Below, piece after piece: positions 1 to 8,095 of a stretch of 64,000 nt of DNA. Below the pieces are notes generated by a model. It saw nothing but the letters and a program-made list of their open reading frames with translations, had not been told where the DNA came from and did not search any database. Within the stretch, counting starts at the first letter, position 1. Every line of letters begins with the position of its first letter. The position numbers and the translations under genes were made by a program. The DNA is from Streptomyces malaysiensis subsp. samsunensis (GTDB lineage: Bacteria; Actinomycetota; Actinomycetes; Streptomycetales; Streptomycetaceae), in NCBI RefSeq assembly GCF_024519315.1, contig NZ_JANIIC010000038.1, forward strand, positions 45,649-109,648, written 5' to 3'.

Positions 1-208
1 CCCGATATCGCTTCCGTCGCACCGCGAACACCACGACCGCCGCGACCAGGAAGAGCGCCGCCCCGGCGAGCACTCCGATCCGGCGTCCGGTCAGCCCCGG
101 TACCAGCGCTCCGATTCCGGCGGCCAGTACGCCGGGCCACCACAGCCACCCCGCGGGAGCCCTCACGATCACCGCCACCCGTGCCAGCGCATACGACCCG
201 CGCCCCAC
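1..208 (-). CDS. Small membrane protein, 3' end outside window (partial)
   Basis: A GTG start at 208 is preceded by a good ribosome binding site (GAGGAGG) and opens a frame that runs off the left edge without a stop. The visible residues begin VGRGSYALARVAVIVRAP, followed by two hydrophobic stretches (about residues 18-35 and 42-60) and then the basic segment RRKRY. This suggests a small integral membrane protein with two helices. No family is recognised. It lies downstream of and in the same direction as the RpiR regulator, 139 bp away. Confidence 0.55.
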   Translation of the reverse strand, partial: MGRGSYALARVAVIVRAPAGWLWWPGVLAAGIGALVPGLTGRRIGVLAGAALFLVAAVVVFAVRRKRYR

Positions 209-347
209 GACCGACCTCCTCACCCCTGGTGAATTCCGGAAGAAAACCCTGCCGAATCGAGGAATCTAGCCAGGATGCCTGAGAATTCGGTGAGAGGGAC
301 GGGGTCGGGGCGGAACCCCCGAAGCGGGCGGCTACGGCCCCAGGGGC

Positions 348-1376
348 TCACTCCACGAACAGCCCCCGCTCCGCCGCCTTCGCGTCGAACTCCTCCAGCC
401 GCGCCTGCGCATCCGGCAGCGCGTCGCACATCGCCTCGAGCAGCACCCGCCCCAGCAGCATCGGCGCACACGCGGTGTCGAAGGCCAGGCCCGTGCCGAC
501 CGCCGCGGGCAGCAGCAGATCGCTGTGGCGGGCGACGGGGGCGAAGGCGCTGTCGGCGACGGTGACCACGGCCAGGCCCGCCTCCCGGGCGTACTCCAGG
601 CCCTCCACGACCTCCCGCGGATGGCGCGGCAGCGCGAAGCACAGCAGGGCCGTGGCGCCCGCGCGCTTCGCCGCGTCGACGCGGTCGTCGAGCATCGTGC
701 CGCCCTCGTCGAGCAGCCGGACGTCCGGGTGGACCTTGCGCGCGAAGTACGTGAAGCCACGCGCCTGCGCGGAGGCGGCCCGCAGCCCGAGGACCGGCAG
801 CGGGCGGGACTCGGCGAGCAGCCGGCCGGCGCGGACGACGGGGGCGGGGTCGGCCAGCAGCGCGGCGAGATGGCGCAGATTGTCGATCTCGGACTGCACG
901 GCCTGCTGGTACTCGTTGTACGAGCCCTCGTCCGCCGCCGGCTCGGCGGGGGCGACATCGCGCAGATGTTTGCGCAGCGCCGGATAGCCGTCGAAGCCGA
1001 GGGCGACCGCGAAGCGGGTCACGGACGGCTGGCTGACGCCCGCGAGTTCGGCCAGTTCGACGCTGGAGAGGAACGGCGCGTCCGCGGCCCGCCGCACCAT
1101 GCAGTGGGCGATCCGCCGCTGGGTGGGGGTCAGCCGGTGGCCCTCGAAGAGCGCCTGGAGCCGGGCGGCGGTCGAGGCACCGGAGGCGGTGGCCGCACCC
1201 GCGCCGACCGGAACACCCGCGCCCGCCGGAACACCCGAGCCCGCCGGAACACCCGAACCTGCCGGAACACCCGCGCCCGCCGGAACACCCGCGCCGCCCG
1301 TACCGACCGCCGCCCCCGCGGCCTCCTCTCCCACCGGCGTCGTCCGAGCACCGCTCACCCCGTGGTCCGTACTCAT
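348..1376 (-). CDS. MurR/RpiR family transcriptional regulator (HTH + SIS)
   Basis: The 342-residue protein has an N-terminal RpiR-type helix-turn-helix (about residues 65-140; LTPTQRRIAHCMV, AGVSQPSVTRFAVALGF) and a C-terminal SIS domain (about 185-320) that usually binds a phosphosugar-like effector. The ATG at 1376 is chosen because AGGAGG lies 5 nt upstream. Residues about 25-50 are a run of GVPAG(A/S) repeats encoded by 18-bp tandem repeats, which is unusual for the family. It overlaps no gene but follows the lyase gene by 31 bp in the same direction, so it probably regulates the adjoining lyase/transport locus. The effector is unknown. Confidence 0.85.
   Translation of the reverse strand: MSTDHGVSGARTTPVGEEAAGAAVGTGGAGVPAGAGVPAGSGVPAGSGVPAGAGVPVGAGAATASGASTAARLQALFEGHRLTPTQRRIAHCMVRRAADAPFLSSVELAELAGVSQPSVTRFAVALGFDGYPALRKHLRDVAPAEPAADEGSYNEYQQAVQSEIDNLRHLAALLADPAPVVRAGRLLAESRPLPVLGLRAASAQARGFTYFARKVHPDVRLLDEGGTMLDDRVDAAKRAGATALLCFALPRHPREVVEGLEYAREAGLAVVTVADSAFAPVARHSDLLLPAAVGTGLAFDTACAPMLLGRVLLEAMCDALPDAQARLEEFDAKAAERGLFVE
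1201..1301. repeat. 18-bp tandem repeat inside the RpiR regulator gene
   Basis: About five tandem copies of an 18-bp unit (ggaacacccgcgcccgcc with small variations) are seen on the + strand. They encode a GVPAG(A/S) repeat near the N-terminus of the regulator. The unit is a multiple of three, so copy-number changes keep the frame. Confidence 0.9.
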
Positions 1377-1407
1377 GGCGTCCTCCTGACCCTCGTACCC
1401 TCGTCCC

Positions 1408-2934
1408 TCATGCCTCCGCCAGCCGGTCGAGCAGGCGCGCGGCCACCGCCACATCCTCCGTCAACGGCCGGTCCTCCATCCGGGGATCGAGCACTTCCGA
1501 CGCCAGGGCGAAGGCGGCACCGGCCGGGAGCTCCGGGTCGGGCTCCAGGCCGCGCTGGCGCAACGCCCGTACGGCGGCGACCAGTTCACACCCCAGCACC
1601 AACCGGTAGTGGTCGGCCACCCGGAGCGTCTGGCGGGCGCCGAGCGAGGCGAAACTGGCCTGTTCCTCGACGCCGCGCGAGAGCACGGCATGGCCGAGCG
1701 AGGCCGGGTGGGAGACCGCGCGCATCTCGCCGAGCGCCGCCCCCGCCGCGTATTCGAGGATCATCACGCCCGAACTCGCGGACGCGGCGTCGCCGAGGAA
1801 GGGGCGCAGCCGGGTGAAGTCCGGTTCGCTGAGCGCGGCGAGCCGGGCGGTGGAGAGCCGGGCGGTCTGGAGCGCGGCGAGCCGGAAGTGGTCCAGGGCG
1901 AGCGCGGTATGCGCGGCGTAGAAGTTGCCGTGGTGGTAGGCGGCCTCGTCGGCGGCGCTGATCAGCGGGTTCTCGGCGGCGGCGTTGAACTCGACGGTCA
2001 GCACCCGCTCCAGCGCGTCCGCCGCGTCCAGCGCGGGTCCATGGATCTGCGGCAGACAGCGGAAGCCGTACGGGTCCTGTATGCGCCCGAGCGGCGGGGT
2101 GGGCCGGGCGGGGGCGCCGAGCAGGGCGCGCATCCGGGCGGCGGCCGCGATGGAGCCGGGGTGCGGCCGGGCGGCGTGCACGGGTTCGGCGTACGCCTCG
2201 TACGACCCGCCGACCGCGATCAGCGAGAGCGCGGCGACGGCGAGCGAGGCGGACATCAGCCGCCGCAGCTCGGCGAGGGCGAGCGCGGACTGCCCGAGCG
2301 TGAGGGCGTTGCTGCTGATGAGCGCGAGGGCGTCATTGCTGTCGAGCGTGATGGGGTCGGGGGCGCGCCGGCCGGGCACGGCCTCGGTGAGGTCCCAGGG
2401 GTGCTCGCCGACGAGCGCGAGCCCGGCCTGGGCGAGCGCGGCGAGGTCCCCGGTGCCGACCGCGCCGTATTCGTTGATCACCGGGTGGGCGCCGCTGTCG
2501 AGGCCCTCGACGAGCGCGGTGACGACGGCGGGGCGCAGCCCGGCGCCGCCCGCCAGCAGCTGATTGGCGCGGACGGCCATCATGGCGCGCACCTCGCGGC
2601 CGGGCAGCGGTGCGCCGATCGCGCCGGCGTGGCTGCGCAGCAGCCGCAGTCCGTGGTCGGAGTCGGCCGGGCCGACGTCCTCGGTGCGGTTGGCGCCCAC
2701 CCCGGTGCTGCGGCCGTAGACGCGGCCGGTGGCGGCGAGCCGGTCCGCGGTCTCCCAGGCGCGCTCGGCCAGCGCGAGCGCGGTGGGGTCGGGCGGCGCG
2801 GGCCGGCTGCGGCGGTCGGCCAGACGGGTGACATCGACGACGCGTAGGCTCCGGCCGTCCAGTGTGATCCGCGGGCCCGCGCCGTCCGTGCCGTCGGCGG
2901 CCACGTGATCAGCATCCAGCATATGAGACAACAT
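1408..2934 (-). CDS. HAL/PAL-fold lyase lacking the MIO (Ala-Ser-Gly) triad
   Basis: This 508-residue protein is clearly of the histidine/aromatic amino-acid lyase fold: VYGRSTGVGANR (catalytic Tyr loop), RSHAG, IQDPYGFRCLPQ, ENPL and HHGNF are all present. The segment that should hold the MIO-forming triad reads EYGAVGTGDLAAL (GTG at residues 160-162). The genuine HutH in this window has GSLGCSGDLAPL, so here one residue is missing and Ser is replaced by Thr. The substrate-binding LLNG of HutH is also changed to LISSN. A MIO prosthetic group is therefore not expected. The start at 2934 has GGAGAGGGG 9 nt upstream; an ATG 30 bp further upstream is possible. It is divergent from an OpuC-type importer. 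One fitting hypothesis is elimination from a trimethylated amine substrate (ergothionase-like), which is not proven. Confidence 0.75.
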   Translation of the reverse strand: MLSHMLDADHVAADGTDGAGPRITLDGRSLRVVDVTRLADRRSRPAPPDPTALALAERAWETADRLAATGRVYGRSTGVGANRTEDVGPADSDHGLRLLRSHAGAIGAPLPGREVRAMMAVRANQLLAGGAGLRPAVVTALVEGLDSGAHPVINEYGAVGTGDLAALAQAGLALVGEHPWDLTEAVPGRRAPDPITLDSNDALALISSNALTLGQSALALAELRRLMSASLAVAALSLIAVGGSYEAYAEPVHAARPHPGSIAAAARMRALLGAPARPTPPLGRIQDPYGFRCLPQIHGPALDAADALERVLTVEFNAAAENPLISAADEAAYHHGNFYAAHTALALDHFRLAALQTARLSTARLAALSEPDFTRLRPFLGDAASASSGVMILEYAAGAALGEMRAVSHPASLGHAVLSRGVEEQASFASLGARQTLRVADHYRLVLGCELVAAVRALRQRGLEPDPELPAGAAFALASEVLDPRMEDRPLTEDVAVAARLLDRLAEA

Positions 2935-3095
2935 CCAGGGCAACCCCTCTCCAGCACGCCCCATTCGGGCAAAACACCAAGCGCTCCGTCCATATCGCGA
3001 GCAGAAGTAACCGGTGATTAACGCAGACCTCTTGACTTCTATTCACTCGCCTATGACTGTGCATGACTATATGCAGACAGGGCAAGGGGAAGCGG
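2935..3095. promoter_or_regulatory. Divergent promoter region with TGCAT-N6-ATGCA palindrome
   Basis: This 161-bp spacer separates the leftward lyase from the rightward importer operon and is clearly richer in A/T than the genes. A TTGACT hexamer (3032-3037) and TATGAC (3052-3057) could form a + strand promoter, although the 14-bp spacing is short. An inverted repeat TGCAT-GACTAT-ATGCA lies at 3060-3075, just upstream of the importer ribosome binding site. It is a plausible operator, perhaps for the RpiR regulator. Confidence 0.4.
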
Positions 3096-4235
3096 ATGAT
3101 CAGCTTCAAGGACGTCAGCAAGCACTACCCGAACGGCACCACAGCGGTGGACCGCCTCGATCTCGAACTCCCCGAAGGGGGCATAACCGTTCTTGTCGGC
3201 ACGTCGGGCTGCGGCAAGACCACCACTCTCCGCATGGTCAACCGCATGGTCGAGCCGAGCAGCGGCACGGTGAGCGTGGGCGGGCGTGATGTCCTCGAAG
3301 CGGACGCCGCCGAGCTACGGCGCGGGATCGGCTATGTGATCCAGCAGGCCGGGCTCTTCCCGCACCGCACGATCCTCGACAACATCGCCACCGTCCCGCT
3401 GCTGCTCGGCTGGGGCCGCCGCAAGGCGCGGGCCCGCGCCGCCGAGCTGCTGGAGCTGGTCGGGCTGCCCGCCGACTCCGGCAAGCGCTACCCACACCAG
3501 CTCTCGGGCGGTCAGCAGCAGCGCGTCGGGGTCGCCCGCGCGCTCGCCGCCGACCCGCCGGTGCTGCTGATGGACGAGCCGTTCGGGGCGGTCGACCCGG
3601 TCGTGAGGACCCAGCTCCAGAACGAGCTGCTGCGGCTCCAGAGCGAGCTGCGCAAGACGGTCGTCTTCGTCACCCACGACATCGACGAGGCGGTACGGCT
3701 CGGCGACCGCATCGCGATCTTCCGCACCGGCGGCCACCTCGTCCAGTGCGCGCCCCCCGCCGAGCTGCTGGCGAGCCCCGCCGACGACTTCGTGGCGGGC
3801 TTCCTGGGCGCCGAGCGCGGGCTGAAGCTGCTCTCGCTGTCCACCCTCGCGGACGTGCCGCAGGAGGCCGCGCCCGCCGACGGGGAGCGCTGGCGGCTGG
3901 TCACCTCCGAGCGCGGTGAGCCGCTGGGCTGGCGCGACACCGAGGGGCCGGACGGCGACCGGGCCCCGCTGCTGCCGGTGCGCCCGCTGCGGGACGGCGA
4001 TTCGCTGCTCACCGCCCTCGACGAGTCGCTGGCATCCCCCGCGGGTCTGGTGGCCCGCGTGGACGCCGACGGCGTGCTCACCGGGGTCACCGGGCGCGAC
4101 AGGATCCATGAGCACGCCGGACGCCGCCACGCCGAGGCGGGCCGCGCGGCCGCCCTCAAGGACGCCGACGAGGCACCCGAAACCGCTGACACCGGTGAGG
4201 GCACCACGGCCTCCGACGCGAGCGTGACCGCATGA
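3096..4235 (+). CDS. OpuCA/ProV-type ABC transporter ATP-binding protein
   Basis: A 379-residue ATPase of a quaternary-amine (glycine betaine/carnitine/choline class) importer. Walker A is GTSGCGKT (35-42), the signature LSGGQQQR is near 136-143, Walker B is VLLMDEPFGA near 154-163, and the switch His is in VFVTHD. The C-terminal 130 residues correspond to a degenerate CBS-like module plus an acidic tail. The ATG at 3096 is preferred because AAGGGGAAG precedes it; the longer frame from 3063 has no ribosome binding site. Its stop overlaps the next start by 4 nt (ATGA), so the transporter genes are translationally coupled. Confidence 0.88.
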   Translation: MISFKDVSKHYPNGTTAVDRLDLELPEGGITVLVGTSGCGKTTTLRMVNRMVEPSSGTVSVGGRDVLEADAAELRRGIGYVIQQAGLFPHRTILDNIATVPLLLGWGRRKARARAAELLELVGLPADSGKRYPHQLSGGQQQRVGVARALAADPPVLLMDEPFGAVDPVVRTQLQNELLRLQSELRKTVVFVTHDIDEAVRLGDRIAIFRTGGHLVQCAPPAELLASPADDFVAGFLGAERGLKLLSLSTLADVPQEAAPADGERWRLVTSERGEPLGWRDTEGPDGDRAPLLPVRPLRDGDSLLTALDESLASPAGLVARVDADGVLTGVTGRDRIHEHAGRRHAEAGRAAALKDADEAPETADTGEGTTASDASVTA

Positions 4236-4873
4236 CCGTCGACTGGGGCTGGTTCCCCGACCACCGGTCCGACCTGGTCACCCTCACCCTCGACCACCTC
4301 TCCACCGCCGTCCCGGCCGTCCTCTTCGGCCTGCTGATCGCGCTGCCGCTGGCGGTGATCGCCCACCGGGTGCGCCCGCTGCGCGGACTTCTGCTCGGGG
4401 TCTCGAACATCCTGTTCACGATCCCCTCCATCGCGATCTTCGTCCTGCTGCTGCCGGTCACCGGTCTCACCCGGACCACCGCCATCACCGGGCTGACCAT
4501 CTACACCCTGGTCGTGCTGCTCCGGAACACCGTCGAGGGGCTGGACAGCGTGCCCAGCAAGGTCCGCGAGGCGTCCACCGCGATGGGCGCCCGTCCGCTG
4601 CGCACCCTGCTCACCGTCGAGCTGCCGCTCGCCTTCCCGGTGATCATGGCGGGCGTACGGGTCGCCACGGTGATGGCGATCTCGCTGGTCAGCGTGGCCA
4701 GCTACATCGGGTACGGCGGTCTCGGCCAGCTGTTCACCGACGGCTTCCAGCGCAACTACCCCACCCCCGTCGTGGCCGGAGTCATCCTGTCCCTGCTGCT
4801 CGCGCTGGTCGCGGACGCGGTGCTGGTCACCATCCAGTGGCTGTGCACCCCGTGGCTGAGGAGGCGTGCCTGA
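4232..4873 (+). CDS. OpuCB-type ABC transporter permease
   Basis: A 213-residue inner-membrane permease with about five or six hydrophobic helices and the BPD_transp_1 EAA loop (EASTAMGARPLRTLLTVELPL region, about residues 110-130). It starts at an ATG overlapping the ATPase stop codon. With the second permease (4875-5552) it should form the heterodimeric channel of an OpuC-type importer. The substrate class is quaternary amines by family; relatives now known to import ergothioneine (EgtUV) belong to the same family. Confidence 0.85.
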   Translation: MTVDWGWFPDHRSDLVTLTLDHLSTAVPAVLFGLLIALPLAVIAHRVRPLRGLLLGVSNILFTIPSIAIFVLLLPVTGLTRTTAITGLTIYTLVVLLRNTVEGLDSVPSKVREASTAMGARPLRTLLTVELPLAFPVIMAGVRVATVMAISLVSVASYIGYGGLGQLFTDGFQRNYPTPVVAGVILSLLLALVADAVLVTIQWLCTPWLRRRA

Positions 4874-4874
4874 C

Positions 4875-5552
4875 ATGATCGAGCTACTCCAGAACCTGCT
4901 GCGCTGGCTGACCAGCGGCTCCCAGTGGTCCGGCACCGACGGCATCGCGACCCGCCTCCTGGAACACCTCCAGTACTCCCTGCTGGCCACCCTGGTCGCC
5001 GCCGCCATCGCCCTCCCGGTCGGGCTGCTCATCGGGCACACCGGGCGCGGCGCGTTCCTCGCCATCAACCTCTCCGGCTTCGGGCGGGCGCTGCCGACCG
5101 TCGGCCTGGTCACCCTGGTCTTCCTGGCCAGCGGGCTGAGCATGTGGCCGGTCTACATCTCGCTGGTCGCCCTCGCGGTCCCGGTGATCGTCACCAATAC
5201 GTACGCGGGCATGGCCGCCGTAGACCCCGAGGTCAGGGACGCGGCACGGGGCCAGGGCATGCGCTGGTACCAGGTGCTGTTCCAGGTCGAACTGCCCCTC
5301 GCGCTGCCGCTGATCATGACGGGGCTGCGGCTGGCCTGCGTCCAGGTCGTGGCCACCGCCACCATCGCCGCGTACGTCAGCTTCGGCGGCCTCGGCCGCT
5401 ATGTCTTCGACGGGCTCGCCCAGCGCGATCTGGTGCAGGTGCTGGGCGGGGCGGTGCTCGTCGCCGTACTGGCCATCGCCCTGGATCTGGCGCTGGCCGG
5501 AGTACAGCGTCTGCTGTTCCGCAACCGCCCCCCGCGCGCCCACGCGCACTGA
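4875..5552 (+). CDS. OpuCD-type ABC transporter permease
   Basis: A 225-residue permease with the same architecture as its neighbour and a well-conserved EAA loop (RDAARGQGMRWYQVLFQVEL, about residues 120-139). The ATG at 4875 lies 1 nt after the preceding stop and 10 nt after GAGGAGG; a GTG at 4866 would leave no room for the ribosome binding site. It belongs to the 3096-6549 operon. Confidence 0.85.
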   Translation: MIELLQNLLRWLTSGSQWSGTDGIATRLLEHLQYSLLATLVAAAIALPVGLLIGHTGRGAFLAINLSGFGRALPTVGLVTLVFLASGLSMWPVYISLVALAVPVIVTNTYAGMAAVDPEVRDAARGQGMRWYQVLFQVELPLALPLIMTGLRLACVQVVATATIAAYVSFGGLGRYVFDGLAQRDLVQVLGGAVLVAVLAIALDLALAGVQRLLFRNRPPRAHAH

Positions 5553-5610
5553 GCGCTGAGCACCGACTCACCCACTCACCGAGTTCACTCCGATCCGAGG
5601 AGACGACCCC

Positions 5611-6549
5611 ATGAACCGCAGGAAACTGCTCGGCGGCCTGCTCGCCGGCGCCTCCGTGCCCGCGCTCGCCGCCTGCGGCGGCGGTATCACCTCGCTCAAG
5701 GGCGACGGCGGCAGCGGTGGCTCGGGCGGCGGCAGCAGCGTGGGCGGCCTGGTCATCGGCACCGCCAACTTCACCGAGAACCAGCTGCTGGGCTACCTCT
5801 ACGCCGAGGCGCTGAAGGGCGCGGGCATCAAGACGAACGTGCGGCCCAACCTCGGCTCACGCGAGATCGTCATCCCCGCCCTCCAGCAGGGCGATATCGA
5901 TCTGCTCCCCGAGTACCAGGGCAATCTGCTGCTCCACTTCGACGACAAGGCCCCCCAGACCGAGGCGGGCGACCTCCAGAACGCCCTCACCGTCGCCCTC
6001 CCGGGCGGTCTGGAGGCCCTGTCGTACGCGGCCGCCGAGGACAAGGACGTCTTCTGCGTGACCCGTGAGGCCGCGCGCGAGTACGGTCTGCGCAGCTTCG
6101 CCGACCTGGCCAAGCAGAACGGCAAGCTGGTCTTCGGCGGCCCGGCCGAGGACAAGAACCGCGTGGTCGGCCTGGTCGGCCTCAAGAACCGCTACGGCGT
6201 GACCTTCAAGGAGTTCAAGGCCCTCGACGCTTCCGGCCCCCTGGTCAAGGGCGCGTTGAAGAAGGGCGATGTCGACGTCGCCAACCTCTTCTCCACCGAC
6301 CCCGACATCGAGGCCAACGACTGGGTGATCCTCGCCGACCCCAAGGCCCTCATCCCCGCCCAGCACATCGTGCCCGTCGTCCGCTCCGCCAAGGCCGACG
6401 CCAAGGTCCGCAAGGCCCTGGCCCGCCTGGGCGGCGCCCTCACCACCCAGGAACTGGCCCGGCTCAACAAGCTGGTGAGCAACGACAAGAAGGACCCGGA
6501 CCGGGTCGCCGCGGACTGGGCCGCCAAGAACGGCCTCACCAAGGAATAG
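5611..6549 (+). CDS. OpuCC/ProX-type substrate-binding lipoprotein
   Basis: A 312-residue precursor with a lipoprotein signal peptide: basic MNRRK, a hydrophobic core, and lipobox LAAC with the modified Cys at 22. A Gly/Ser-rich linker (about 30-45) precedes an OpuAC/ProX domain (VIGTANFTENQLLGYLYAEAL onward). The protein should sit on the outer face of the membrane and deliver a quaternary amine to the two permeases. GAGGAG lies 9 nt before the ATG. It is the last gene of the importer and is followed after 16 bp by an NCS1 permease that may be co-transcribed. Confidence 0.87.
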   Translation: MNRRKLLGGLLAGASVPALAACGGGITSLKGDGGSGGSGGGSSVGGLVIGTANFTENQLLGYLYAEALKGAGIKTNVRPNLGSREIVIPALQQGDIDLLPEYQGNLLLHFDDKAPQTEAGDLQNALTVALPGGLEALSYAAAEDKDVFCVTREAAREYGLRSFADLAKQNGKLVFGGPAEDKNRVVGLVGLKNRYGVTFKEFKALDASGPLVKGALKKGDVDVANLFSTDPDIEANDWVILADPKALIPAQHIVPVVRSAKADAKVRKALARLGGALTTQELARLNKLVSNDKKDPDRVAADWAAKNGLTKE

Positions 6550-6565
6550 CGGCAGGAGCACACAT

Positions 6566-8044
6566 ATGCCCGACTCCCCGGACCCACTGGACTCCCTGGT
6601 CGAAAAGCGTTCGATCGACGTCGTCCCGGACGCGGAGCGCCATGGCACCGCCTTCAGCCAGTTCACCCTGTGGCTCGGCGCCAACCTCCAGATCACCGCC
6701 GTGGTGACCGGCGCCCTGGCCGTCGTCTTCGGCGCGGGCGCCTTCTGGGCGATCATCGCCCTGCTGATCGGCAACCTGCTCGGCGGTTCCGTCATGGCGC
6801 TCCACTCCGCCCAGGGACCACGGCTCGGCCTGCCCCAGATGATCTCCTCCCGGGCCCAGTTCGGGGTCCGGGGCGCGATCGTCCCACTGCTGCTGGTCAT
6901 CGTTATGTACGTGGGCTTCTTCGCCAGCGGCAGCGTGCTGGCGGGACAGGCGGTCGGCGAGCTCACCCATCTCGGCGACACCACCGGGATCATCCTCTTC
7001 GCCCTCGTCACCGCCGTGGCGGCCGCCGTCGGCTACCGCCTGATCCACACCCTGGGCCGGATCGCGGGCGTGATCTGCGCCCTGGCCTTCGTCTACCTGG
7101 GCATCCGGCTGCTGGACCGCACCGACCTGGCCATCCTGCTCCACGACCGGACCTTCGACTTCCCGCTCTTCCTCCTCGCGGTGTCGCTGTCCGCCTCCTG
7201 GCAGCTCGCCTTCGGCCCGTACGTCGCCGACTACTCCCGCTATCTGCCGCGCACCACCTCCGCCAGGGCCACCTTCTCCTGGACCCTCGCCGGAACCGTC
7301 CTCGGCTCCCAGTGGTCCATGACCTTCGGCGCCCTCGCGGCCGCGGCGGCGGGCCACGCCTTCGTCGGCCACGAGGTCTCCTACATCGTCGGCCTCGGCG
7401 GCGGCGCGGCCCTGATCACCTCACTGCTCTACTTCGTCATCGCCCTCGGCAAACTGACGATCAACGTGCTCAACACCTACGGCGGCTTCATGTCGATGGT
7501 GACCAGCGTCAGCGGCTTCCGCGGCCGCGCGACCCTCTCCCCGCGCGGCCGGGCCGCCTATATTGCCGGAATCATGGTCGCGGGCACGGCGGTCGCACTG
7601 CTGGGCAAGGACAGCTTCCTGTCCTCCTTCAAGGACTTCCTGCTGTTCCTGCTGACCTTCTTCACCCCATGGAGCGCGATCAACCTCGTCGACTACTACG
7701 CCATCGCCAAGGAGCGCTACGACATCCCCGCCCTCAGCGACCCGGACGGCCGCTACGGCGCCTGGCGCTGGAAGGCGCTGTCCACCTACGCCCTCGGCGT
7801 CCTCGCCCAACTCCCCTTCCTGTCCACCGCCTTCTACACCGGCCCCTTCGTCACCCCGCTGGGCGGCGCGGACATCTCCTGGCTGGTCGGCCTGACCGTC
7901 CCCGCCGCCGTCTACTGGCTCCTGGCCCACAACGACACCGCCCATGTCCCGACCCACATGATCCTCACCCCACAACCACCAGAGGACCGCCCGTACGCCA
8001 CCGAGCCCGGGCGAGCAGGACCCGGGCGAGCAGGACCCGGGTGA
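6566..8044 (+). CDS. NCS1 family nucleobase/cation symporter
   Basis: A 492-residue protein with about 12 transmembrane helices. It has the NCS1 family pattern: a hydrophilic N-terminus, WLGANLQI in helix 1, GPRLGLPQMISSRAQFG, and FGPYVADYSRYLP. NCS1 proteins take up cytosine, purines, allantoin, hydantoins or related heterocycles. AGGAG precedes the ATG. The extreme C-terminus ends in repeated GRAGPG units encoded by a 15-bp repeat at about 8005-8042. Its position after the OpuC-like operon suggests transport of a product or related imidazole compound, which is inference. Confidence 0.85.
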   Translation: MPDSPDPLDSLVEKRSIDVVPDAERHGTAFSQFTLWLGANLQITAVVTGALAVVFGAGAFWAIIALLIGNLLGGSVMALHSAQGPRLGLPQMISSRAQFGVRGAIVPLLLVIVMYVGFFASGSVLAGQAVGELTHLGDTTGIILFALVTAVAAAVGYRLIHTLGRIAGVICALAFVYLGIRLLDRTDLAILLHDRTFDFPLFLLAVSLSASWQLAFGPYVADYSRYLPRTTSARATFSWTLAGTVLGSQWSMTFGALAAAAAGHAFVGHEVSYIVGLGGGAALITSLLYFVIALGKLTINVLNTYGGFMSMVTSVSGFRGRATLSPRGRAAYIAGIMVAGTAVALLGKDSFLSSFKDFLLFLLTFFTPWSAINLVDYYAIAKERYDIPALSDPDGRYGAWRWKALSTYALGVLAQLPFLSTAFYTGPFVTPLGGADISWLVGLTVPAAVYWLLAHNDTAHVPTHMILTPQPPEDRPYATEPGRAGPGRAGPG

Positions 8045-8095
8045 GCGGGACCCACAAAGGCGTTGTCACACCCAGCCGTTCACATGCTGATGGCC

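Noticed and set aside
3512..5143. 543-codon minus-strand frame over the importer genes
   Set aside because: It covers two well-supported + strand genes and has shadow composition.
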